Below are positions 56,503 through 64,000 of a stretch of DNA of 64,000 bases, one piece after another. The notes below the pieces were generated by a model, which made no database searches, was not told where the DNA came from, and worked only from the letters and a program-made list of their open reading frames with translations. The stretch is from the NCBI GenBank assembly GCA_023014365.1, contig JAEBUN010000015.1, forward strand, positions 310,001 through 374,000, written 5' to 3'. Position 1 is the first letter of the stretch. The number at the start of each line of letters is the position of its first letter. Source of the DNA: Lepiota brunneoincarnata. Its lineage: Eukaryota > Basidiomycota > Agaricomycetes > Agaricales > Agaricaceae. Position numbers and translations under genes: made by a program.

Positions 56503-57164
56503 TGTTAGAGCCGGTGCGGGTTGGGACCAAAGTGGAGGGTCAGGGTGGTGTCCTTGATATAAGGTAGCTGGGGGACGGGGCAAAGTCAGTACATAGACTT
56601 CAGGGACCGAGGCAGAGTACTTTGGGCAGGGGGTTGGACTTGTGGCCTCAGCTTATGTGCTGTGCCCTCCTACTGTCCAAGTCCATATTTCAGGAGATTC
56701 GGGGCTGAAGCAGAGCAAGGCAGAAGAGAGGAGAGGATATGGAACAGGGAGCTGGTCCACTGCTCAATTTGATTATCAGACTGAGGAGTACAAGTCAAGT
56801 ACCTACAGTATATATACTACTGGTCTTACAAACTATGACTCGTACTGACTATGGACAGAGCGAAGCAGAGACCAATATGGTTACAAATGGATTACAAATG
56901 GATTACAAATGGAATGGAGACCAGTACAGGTATGGAGACTGATAACATCTCTTGGTTACAGATGGAAAATGGAGAACTGGAAAGTAGCACTGAGGGTCAG
57001 GTGACCATGGCACATGCGGAGATGGTTGCATGATCAGGGCAATGGGTTATGGTTGGAGTGAGTTGGGGCTGAGTCAGAGGGCAGAGGGTTGTTATGTGGA
57101 GCGCATGTGGAGTCAAGAAGCTAAAGTATAATGGTTAAGCTCTGGGTTTGGCATGGATATGATA
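56503..57164 (-). repeat. 3' LTR of element F
   Basis: Plus-strand ends TGTTAGAGCC and GATATGATA. The last CA is mutated to TA compared with the other LTR. A short triplication of 'ggattacaaat' occurs near 56887. Confidence 0.92.
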
Positions 57165-57167
57165 GTG

Positions 57168-57178
57168 CCCCCCCTTTT
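57168..57178 (-). promoter_or_regulatory. Polypurine tract of element F
   Basis: On the minus strand AAAAGGGGGGG lies three bases before the 3' LTR, the classical position for the plus-strand primer left by RNase H. Confidence 0.85.
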
Positions 57179-57240
57179 AGGGCTGAGCCTTGAGGCCCTA
57201 GGTGGTCTAGACCAGGGCCCATCAGAAAACTCTGCCAGGG

Positions 57241-57248
57241 TATAAAAA
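57241..57248 (+). promoter_or_regulatory. TATA box of the antisense gene in F
   Basis: TATAAAAA on the plus strand, 90 bp before the ATG at 57331 and pointing toward it. It lies outside the LTR, between the polypurine tract and the antisense ORF, so it would serve that gene and not the element transcript. Confidence 0.55.
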
Positions 57249-57330
57249 TGGGTGAACTGGTTTGAGTTGGGAGAGCACAACTTAACCCCATACTCCCATG
57301 AGCAGACAACCATCCTGACAACTGACTGCC

Positions 57331-58327
57331 ATGGAGCGCAAGGCACAACTGCTGAGGGAGAAGGCTGAGTGAGAGGAGTGGGAGTGGCTGGAAATTGAGA
57401 GGTTGGAGGAGGAGAAGTGGCAGCAGCTGATAGCGCTGCGTCAGCAACAAGTGGAGGAGCAGGCAAGGGAGCACCTGGCGGAAGAGATCAGGTGGCAACA
57501 AGATGAGGCTGCCAAGGCAGAGCATTGGGCAATTTGGGCCAGGCTTGTTGCAACTACTGCAGGGGCTTCATTGAGCCACCTGCCAGAAGAACCAATGGAG
57601 GTAGATATGGAGGAGTTGGAATCCAATTACACAGATAGTGACAAGATGGAAGATGAGGAGGAGGAGGAGGAGGAAGAGGACTCTGGGGATACAGGGGGTA
57701 AGGGAAAAGCAAGGGTGAGGGCAGCCCCACAATGGGGCCATGTGAACATATTCAGGGGTGAGAACCCCTACTGGAGGTGTGAGCAAGATGGGGTCCAGTG
57801 TGAGGTTGCCAGCAGGTGAGTCATTTTTGAAAGTTTTCTGGGATACATACTGATAGGGTTTTAGTAACACCAGGAGTTGCTGTTGGTGTAGTAAAATGAA
57901 GAAACAATGTGGAAGCCAAGAGGAGATGGAGCCAAGTGGGACTGGCAGGTTGTTGGGCCAACAGTTTGAGGGTAAGTAAGGAGTCCTGTATTGTGATGTA
58001 CACTAATCAGTGGGTGTTGTAGAGTTGAAATGGCTCATCAAGGAAAAGCACCAGGAGACCATCAAGAAGGTCAACATCCTGGAGGTACAACTCGAGTGGT
58101 CCATCACTCAATTGGGGGAGAAGGTGGACAAGGTGGAGCAGGTGGCAGGCCATTATGAGCAACTGCGGCATTGGGAGGTACAGGTGGATTGTAATTGGTT
58201 GAGTGGAAATGTTATGGAGATGGAGGGTTTGGAGGAGAGTGTTGGGGCCACCTCGGAGGAGGAGGTGCAGGGCTTGATGGAAGATGATGCTGCACAGTTG
58301 CCTGGCCCCTCTGGAGATGATAAGTAA
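57331..58327 (+). pseudogene. Antisense three-exon coiled-coil/acidic protein gene carried by element F
   Basis: Exons are 57331-57815, 57892-57971 and 58023-58327. Both introns (76 and 51 bp) have GT-AG ends (GTGAGT...GTAG, GTAAGT...GTAG) and joining keeps one frame of 290 codons. Exon 1 encodes a Glu/Arg/Gln-rich coiled coil, an acidic run near residue 110, and a Cys motif ('WRCEQDGVQC') that continues into exon 2 ('KKQC'). Exon 3 encodes another coiled coil ('KKVNILEVQLEWSITQLGEK') and an acidic tail. One TGA at 57370-57372 interrupts exon 1. It ends 77 bp from the pol stop, tail to tail. I do not recognise a named family. The Cys spacing suggests zinc binding (inference). A captured host gene or a family-specific accessory gene are both possible. 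Confidence 0.6.
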
Positions 58328-58404
58328 TTTGGTAGTAGTTTGTGTTGTTTTTTTTTTTTGATAATCTTGTTGTTTCTTGGTGTGATGGGTGATCAGTGGA
58401 AAAC

Positions 58405-58915
58405 TCAGAGTGAATGGAGGGGGCCAGGCTTAGTGGGGTAAGAGGAATGGAAAGCCTCTACTAGATCTATGGCATGTTCAAGCTTGGTAGCCAGTAACCA
58501 CAAAGACTCTTCTTTGGTGTCTTCATAACCTAACCAAATGACTTTGTAGAGGAGTTTGCATGTGTGGCGCCAATCAATCTTTGAGTCAACAATGCAAGTG
58601 ATCTCATATCTGGGTTTGCCATCAATAGAAACTGGCACAGGTGGCAGGTCCGATCAGGCGGGTATGGTATTAGGTGTAGCCAGTTCAAGCATAGAAACAT
58701 GGAAAACTGGGTGTACTCCACACATGGAGTTGGGGAGTTGGAGGGTGAAGGAGTAGGTACCTGCTTGGGCAATGATCTCATAGGGTCCAAGGAACTTTTC
58801 AGAGAGTTTTTTGGAGGGACAGGTGGTGCAGAAGAACTGAGCTTTAATGAACACTTTTTGCCCAACCTTGAAGTCCAGAGCCAGGATATGGCAGGCATCA
58901 GTGGAGGTCTGGTAT
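58405..58915 (-). pseudogene. Element F integrase C-terminal region and chromodomain
   Basis: 'QFFCTTCPSKKLSEKFLGPY' and 'FTLQLPNSMCGVHPVFHVSM' are the GPY/F-like C-terminal module of chromovirus integrase. The chromodomain 58638-58405 reads 'YEITCIVDSKIDWRHTCKLL', 'YKVIWLGYEDTKEESLWLLA' and ends at a TAA-less stop near 58405. Chromodomains bind histone marks and steer integration. The open segment is intact from 58638. Upstream frames (58898, 58854) are shifted. Confidence 0.85.
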
Positions 58916-59877
58916 CATTGCTGGGCTAACACTATTTCCAACTTCAAGGTGGTATGTAGGTCATCGAGATCAACCACAAAATGGCAGGCCCAAGTGGAGG
59001 CAAGATTGCGTTCAGGATGAACTGTGATGTTTGGATGGTATCCTTTATTAGCAAAGAACAGGGAGATACTGGTGGTGGCACTAGGAGCATTGTTGTAAGC
59101 AAACTCAGCTAGTGGTAGTAATTCAGACCAATTGTCCTGTTGGTAGTTACAATAGACCTGGAGATATTGTTCCAGGGTCTGGTTGGTGCATTCCAGTCTG
59201 TCCATCAGCCTTCTGGGTGGTAGCCCAAAGTGAAGTGTAGTTTCATGTTGAGGGCTTGTCCCAATGAGTGGAAGAAGTGAGAGATGAATTTGGAGCCATG
59301 GTCAGAGGTAACATGTTCAGGTACACTGTGCTTGGAGAAGATGTGGAGGATGAATAGGCAGGCAAGGTCAGAGGAGGTGATGGTATCATAGGTGGGGATG
59401 AATAAGGATTGCTTGGTGAGTCTGTTGACTACTACTAGGATAGGCATCGTAGCCGGAAGAGACAGGGAGTTTCTCAATGAAGTCCATGGAGATTGAGTTC
59501 CAAGGGTGTTCAGGGATGGGGAGTTGCTTGAGGAGACCATAGGGGCGGTGGCACTGGGGTTTAGACCTCATACAGGTGATGCAAGACTTACAGAAATCTT
59601 TGACAAAGGTGTGGACACTAGGCCAGGTGTATTTGCACAGGATGAGTTCCAGTGTTTTATTCTGACTGAAGTGGCCAGCTAGGACATGATCATGCTTGTA
59701 CTGGAGGACCCAAAGTTGGAGATTGTTGGCATCAGGGATGTAGATTCTGTCGTCTAAGAGGAGGAAACCTTTATCATTAACTAACCAATGGCCTTCTGGG
59801 CTGGCAAGGTAGGCAGAAGCAATCGGATCCACTGGTAGGGCAGTGAGGATATTGCAGTGTAGCTGATCAAGGTCCAT
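58915..59877 (-). pseudogene. Element F integrase zinc finger and catalytic core
   Basis: The segment 59877-59386 has the H2C2 finger ('HDHVLAGHFSQNKTLELI', 'CKSCITCMRSKPQCHRPYG') and 'WNSISMDFIEKLP' with the first Asp. The segment 59540-59205 reads 'LVVVNRLTKQSLFIPT' and 'EHVTSDHGSKFISHFF' with the second Asp. 'DRLECTNQTLEQYLQVYCNY' (59205-59145) carries the Glu. Frames shift at about 59450 and 59205. Confidence 0.87.
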
Positions 59878-59879
59878 GA

Positions 59880-61537
59880 CTACAGCTGTGTGAAGGGAAG
59901 GGGCATGGCATGGACAGAGGCCACAAGCTGTTCATGAGTGAACATGGGCCAGAAGTTGTGTGGGTTGACTGATGCATAGTTGCTATTCCCCCCTTTAGGG
60001 TAGGCATCCCATCGTCTAGTTAGGGCATTAGGCTTGGTGCCAAGGTGGCTAGGTTGGACCTGGATGATGAGGTGGAATTGGGATAGGAACTTGGACCAAC
60101 AAGCTTGGTGGTGAGTAAGGATCTTGGTGGTGCAGAAGTATTTGAGGTTTTTGTGGTTGGTGACTACATCAATAGTAAGAGGGGCACCCTCAAGATAGTG
60201 CTGCCAGATGCAAAAAGCCTCAAATATCACCAGGAGTTTCTTGTTGTGGGTATCATAATTAAGTTTGGCCATGTTAAAGGTGCAGGAATGGAATGCAACA
60301 GGGTGAACCTCTCTATCATCAGTGATAATAGAGAGGATAGCTGCAAGGGCATAGTTGGAGGCATCAGTCTCAACAATGATCTGAGTATTGGGGGCCCAAG
60401 GAGTGAGGATGGGAGCAGATATGAATGCTTCCTTCAGGGAGTTAAAGGCTTTATGACATTCATCAGTGAAATTCCATTTCACATCTTTGTGGGTGAGGTG
60501 AGTGAGCAGAATGATGATGTCAGAGTAACCATGAATGAAGTGATGGTAGAAATTGGTGAAACCTAAGAAGGACTGGATGTCCTTGACTTTCTTGGGTTCT
60601 AGCCACTCCTGGATGGTCTTGACCTTAGATTGGTCCATTCGGAGACCATCAGGGGAAAGGATGTAGCCAAGGTATTCCACTGTGTCAGAGTAGGAACTGG
60701 CATTTGTCGGGGCAGGCGTATAGACATGTGTTGTTGGAGCCACTTGAGGACCTCCTTGACTTGGTCACAATGGATATTATGATTGTTGGAGTATATCAGG
60801 ATGTCATCAAGATAGATGGTAATGCAGACATCAAGCATGTCCTTGAATACATTGTTCATGAACTGCTGGAAAGTGGCCAGGGCATTGGTAAGGCTGAAAG
60901 GCATGACCATCCATTTGAAGGAGCCGTAGCAGGTCCAAAAGGCAGTCTTCCATTTGTCCCCATCAGCAATGCGGACAAGATGGTAGGCATGATAGAGGTC
61001 AATTTTGGTATATACATGGGCTTTGCAAGGGGAGTCTAAAAGGTTGGAGATGAGCAGAAGGGGGTAATGGTCCTTCTCAGTAATATGGTTGAGACCTCTA
61101 AAATCAACACATAAGCTGGAGGGAGCCATCCTTTTTCTTGACAAAGAGGACTGGAGCTCCATGAGGAGAAGTGGAAGGGTGAATGAAACCAATGGACAAA
61201 TGTTTGTCAATAAAATCACATAAGAGCTCCAAGCTCTGATTGTGAAAGGGAATAAATGGTACTGACTGGAGGCTGACTGCCAGTCCTCTAGGTTAATCTG
61301 GAGGTCATAAGGGTGGTGTGGAGCAAGTGTGTCAGCATGCAATTTACTGAAAACATTGGTGAACTCATGGTATTCCTTGGGGATGGATGAGAGGTCAGCC
61401 AGGTCGTCAGAGACAGAAGAGGATGCAGCCGATGTGGAAGCAGTGGAGAGGTTGATTTGGAATTGTTGGGAGCCAGGGAGCTTGGCAGCATGGATAAAGG
61501 CAGGAGCATTTATCAAGGAGATATGCGAATTTCGCAA
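59880..61537 (-). pseudogene. Element F reverse transcriptase and RNase H
   Basis: RT frame 61537-60599: 'IPKEYHEFTNVFSKLHADTL' linker, 'LLISNLLDSPCKAHVYTKID', 'AYHLVRIADGDKWKTAFWT' and the catalytic ITIYLDDILIYSNN (about 60820-60780). RNase H frame 60743-59880: 'DIQSFLGFTNFYHHFIHGYS', 'IIVETDASNYALAAIL' and 'TNHKNLKYFCTTKILTHHQA'. Two frames with one overlap at about 60740-60600 suggest a single frameshift in a once continuous pol. Confidence 0.88.
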
Positions 61538-61878
61538 TGGGGACAGGTTGGGATGAGGTCCTGGACAGGGGTGGTGAACCTAGGTCAGGAGAGTCAGGGG
61601 TGGCCATAGGCAGGGCCAATGCAAGGTGCAATGCAGGTAGAGACAGAAGCAGGATTCTCAAGTAGGGATGGCTGGAAAGTGATACTGCCCAAAGCCCAGT
61701 CAATCAATGGATTGTAGCAGGTGAGCCAGTTGTGTCCTAAGACCACAGAACAGGAAGAGTTCGAGCCAGGTGACATAAGTGTCCAAGGTAATAGATTCAC
61801 CAGAGGGGAAAAATACAGGCAGCTGTGCAAGCTCCATAATTTAGGCATTTGAGGTCCCATCAAATAACCGAAGTTCAA
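61538..61878 (-). pseudogene. Element F protease remnant
   Basis: Segment 61878-61594 includes '[20 protein letters not shown]', the conserved C-terminal LGxxWLxxxNP block of chromovirus retropepsins. The region upstream (61800-61760) encodes 'VTWLELFLF' where the DSG motif would be expected, so the active-site part is degraded. Confidence 0.75.
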
Positions 61879-62890
61879 TAGCTGGGATGGTCAAGGTGGA
61901 TGGGGATGGATTGCCTCCAAGTTTCCTAGAGGCAGTTGGGTCTGAAGTGGCTTTGGGGTGGGCCTTCTCACATTGGCGCTCCCAGTAGCAAGCATCGATC
62001 TTCATTGCTGCTGCTCGCAATTCAATGAAGGTGTCGGGCTTGCTGTTGGGCCAATTGGACAGAATGTCCTGGATGCAGTCAGGGAGACCTTTGTAGTAGC
62101 GGTGACAAAATACTTCATCACCCCAGCAGAGTTGGCCAGCTAGGCAGAGGAAGTCAATGTTGTAGATGGTGATCTTCTCATCATAGCGCATTCAGAGGGA
62201 GTCAAGCTGCTCAGCAGCTTCTCCAGTTGGATCTGCAGGACCAAAATTGGTCTGCAGTTCCAGGGTGAACTGGTCCCAGTCCTTGATCCAGTTGTGCATT
62301 ATTCCAGTGGTTGTTGGCCTCATCAAGGCCGATTTCAAAGTGTTGCTGGGCCACACCTGTAAGGTACATCAATGCAAAGTTGACCTTGGTGGTGGGGATA
62401 GCAAACTGGGCCAGGTTGGTACAGAAATAGAGTTGGCATTGGAAGAGGAAGGGTTTGAGTTTGGTGGGATCAGAACCTGTAAAGATGTCAGGTTTGCAAG
62501 CTTTGGTACAGGGAGTTCAGGGAGGCTGTGGGGCTTGAGAGTTCCCATGGCTGTCCATTTGGTCAGCTATGCATTGGAAAACTTGGAGCAGGAGTCTATC
62601 ATGGTCATCTTGGTTGTTGCCAGGTGGGATGTTGTTGTTGTTGTTGCCATTGTCTGATGGTTTCATTGTCACCCAGGGGCCCGTCCCCATTGTCAGGATA
62701 GTCATCAGGATCACCAGGGTTGCTGGGATCAGGATTGGGATTGGGGCCATGTCATTGGGGACCATCGGGGGTCTGGAATAGTGAGGGTTGTATATCTTCA
62801 GAAAACTGGTCTGGAGTCAAGGGTGTGACCAATTGTTGATGAGAGTGAAGAAGCCCTTGGGGAGTCTGGTTGCAGTTCCTCAGAAGGAGG
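61841..62890 (-). pseudogene. Element F gag relic
   Basis: Pieces in order: 62765-62517 ('DDHDRLLLQVFQCIADQMDS'), then 'KPDIFTGSDPTKLKPFLFQC' and 'VNFALMYLTGVAQQHFEIGL' near 62500-62330, then 62191-61841 ('LAGQLCWGDEVFCHRYYKGL', 'FIELRAAAMKIDACYWERQ'). These are hallmark blocks of agaricomycete Ty3/gypsy gag (retrotransposon gag domain). A conventional CCHC knuckle is not visible. TGA codons and frame changes separate the pieces. Confidence 0.85.
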
Positions 62891-63008
62891 TTGTCAAGTT
62901 ATGCATTTGCTATGGCAAGCGGCTGGATTTACCAGGGTGCAGGGGCAGGTGACTATTCGAGAGACCATGGTTAGAAAAATTCAAAGTGTGGTGGACAGGA
63001 GAAGTTTG

Positions 63009-63019
63009 AGTCTGATAAT
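63009..63019 (-). promoter_or_regulatory. Primer-binding position of element F (self-priming type)
   Basis: In the element sense ATTATCAGACT lies two bases after the 5' LTR. It is the exact reverse complement of AGTCTGATAAT inside the LTR (63289-63299), about 35 nt downstream of TATATATA (63327-63334). No tRNA-type TGG start is present. Confidence 0.75.
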
Positions 63020-63021
63020 AC

Positions 63022-63686
63022 TGTTAGAGCTGGTGCAGGTTGGGACTGAAGCAGAGGGTTGGGGTAGTGTCCCTGATATAAGGTAGCTGGGGGACAGGGC
63101 AAAGTCAGTATGTAGACTTCAAAACCAAGGCAGAGTACTTTGGGCAGGGGGTTGGACTTGTGGCCTCAGCTTATATGCTGTGCCCTCCTACTGTCCAAGT
63201 CTGTATTTCAGGAGATTGGGGCCAAAGTGGAGCAAGGCAGAAGAGAGGAGAGGATATGGAACAGGGAGCTGGTCCACTGCTTGATTTGATTATCAGACTG
63301 AGGAAGTACAAGTCAAGTACCTACAGTATATATACTACTGGTCTTACAAACTATGACTCATACTGACTACAGGATGGAGCGAAGTGGAGACCAATATGGT
63401 TACAAATGGATTATGAATGGATTACAAATGGAATGGAGACTGGTATAGGGTATGGAGACTGATAATATCTCTTAGTTACGGATGGAGAATGGAGAACTGG
63501 AAAGTAGCACTGAGGGTCAGGTGACCTATGGCACATGCAGAGATGGTCATGTGATCAGGGCAATGGGTTATGGTCAGAGCAAGTTGGGGCCAAGTCAGGA
63601 GGGCAGAGGGTTGTTATGTGGAGTGCACGTGGAGTTGAGAAGCTGAAGTAGAATGGTTAAGCTCTGGGTTTGGCATGGATATGACA
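63022..63686 (-). repeat. 5' LTR of element F
   Basis: Plus-strand ends TGTTAGAGCTGG and GATATGACA. Contains the TATA box (63327-63334) and proposed self-primer (63289-63299). Confidence 0.92.
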
Positions 63687-63691
63687 ATGAC

Positions 63692-63744
63692 ATGAGATAG
63701 TTGAACTAAATATAACCATCCCTCTGATAAGACTTCTGATAATA
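63692..63744 (-). repeat. 5' LTR of element D, part 2
   Basis: The outer 53 bp of the split LTR, ending GATAATA (CA mutated to TA), followed by the CCTCC duplication at 63745-63749. Confidence 0.9.
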
Positions 63745-63749
63745 CCTCC

Positions 63750-64000
63750 CAGAATTGAGAAATTGGGACACAGCTTATGACACCATAACTGTAGTTATAG
63801 AATAACTGACTGGAATGATACACTTGGTGCCTAGCCACCAAAACTATAATTCAAAACAAGTCACAGAACTCATATTTAGCAAGATCTACAGATTACATGG
63901 TCTCCTACACTTTATAATTAGCAATAGGGACACACTGTTTATGAGTGGATTCTGGAAACATTTACATACACTGATAGGGATAAAAATTCAGATGTCAAGT
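63750..64000 (+). pseudogene. Element E integrase core, continues beyond the window
   Basis: The frame continues directly from 49698: 'ELRNWDTAYDTITVVIE', a TAA, 'LTGMIHLVPSHQNYNSKQVT', 'IYRLHGLLHFIISNRDTLFM' (second catalytic Asp region reads SNRD) and 'FWKHLHTLIGIKIQMS'. This proves that the sequence on both sides of D is one retroelement. The Glu of the DDE triad lies outside the window. Confidence 0.88.

Larger units (their letters stand above)
56503..63686 (-). mobile_element. Ty3/gypsy chromovirus F, inserted in the LTR of D
   Basis: 7184 bp with LTRs 56503-57164 (662 bp) and 63022-63686 (665 bp). ATGAC is duplicated at 56498-56502 and 63687-63691, and the D LTR closes across it. Gag and pol are on the minus strand; an additional spliced gene is on the plus strand near the 3' LTR. 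Unrelated in LTR sequence to A/B/C/D, but of the same family as the solo LTR at 4391-5036. Confidence 0.95.
49699..63744 (-). mobile_element. Ty3/gypsy chromovirus D, internally deleted, inserted in E integrase
   Basis: Minus-strand copy of the A/B/C family. The 3' LTR is 49699-50089. The 5' LTR is 56162-56502 plus 63692-63744, split by element F. CCTCC is duplicated at 49694-49698 and 63745-63749, and the E frame closes across it (GPLLP then ELRNWD). Internal sequence is about 6 kb because the integrase and most of the chromodomain are deleted at about 51597. D is therefore non-autonomous. Confidence 0.94.

Noticed and set aside
1..64000. CRISPR array, bacterial operons or riboswitches
   Set aside because: No regularly spaced repeats, no ribosome-binding sites, and all recognisable genes are of eukaryotic transposon type.

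Overview
The window is fungal nuclear DNA, most likely from a transposon-rich agaricomycete (mushroom-forming basidiomycete). This rests on a basidiomycete-type Tnp2/CACTA transposase relic, several Ty3/gypsy chromoviruses with fungal-type gag and chromodomains, Tc1/mariner elements, an F-box-like gene relic, and short GT-AG introns. No species can be named. There is almost no ordinary single-copy gene content. The window is a graveyard of transposons, and most of it (about 13.8 kb to the right edge) is one nested stack.

Layout. 1-9142 holds a broken F-box-like gene (1394-2879), dispersed short repeats, a solo LTR of family F with a perfect 5-bp duplication (4391-5036), and a decayed Tnp2/CACTA transposase (5271-9142). 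9437-12912 is a long non-coding TG...CA repeat (family R), split by a Tc1/mariner copy (11026-12628). From about 13.8 kb to the right edge runs element E, a Ty3/gypsy retrotransposon whose gag, protease, RT, RNase H and integrase can be followed across its insertions.

Nesting. E is interrupted by A (15203-44818) and D (49699-63744). A is interrupted by a 649-bp TIR element (18958-19606), by C (23339-42149) and by an S-family LTR (42226-44405) that itself contains a second R copy (42363-44198). C is interrupted by B (23910-32074), by an unclassified 1187-bp insert (34161-35347), by an intact Tc1-like transposon (36938-38183) and by a solo S LTR (40960-41279). The 5' LTR of D is split by F (56503-63686). 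Nearly every junction is supported by a target-site duplication. Often a sister copy also preserves the empty site, or the host reading frame resumes across the insert. A, B, C and D belong to one chromovirus family (LTR 383-394 bp), E and F to two others. LTR divergence read by eye (A about 5%, C about 4%, B about 3%) agrees with the nesting order.

Biology. The A/B/C/D family and F both show the layout expected of Tf1/sushi-type self-priming. The 11-12 nt beginning about 33-36 nt after the LTR TATA box are reverse-complementary to the primer-binding position next to the 5' LTR, where no tRNA-type TGG site is seen. The A/B/C/D family also carries two extra reading frames: a small two-hydrophobic-segment ORF between LTR and gag, and a post-pol ORF with three Cys/His knuckles that runs into the 3' LTR. 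F carries an antisense three-exon gene with its own TATA box, tail-to-tail with pol. Decay follows a CpG-to-TpG/CpA pattern: many nonsense codons are TGA at ancestral CGA, and even target duplications have diverged this way. The only intact transposase is the Tc1-like one at 37032-38084.
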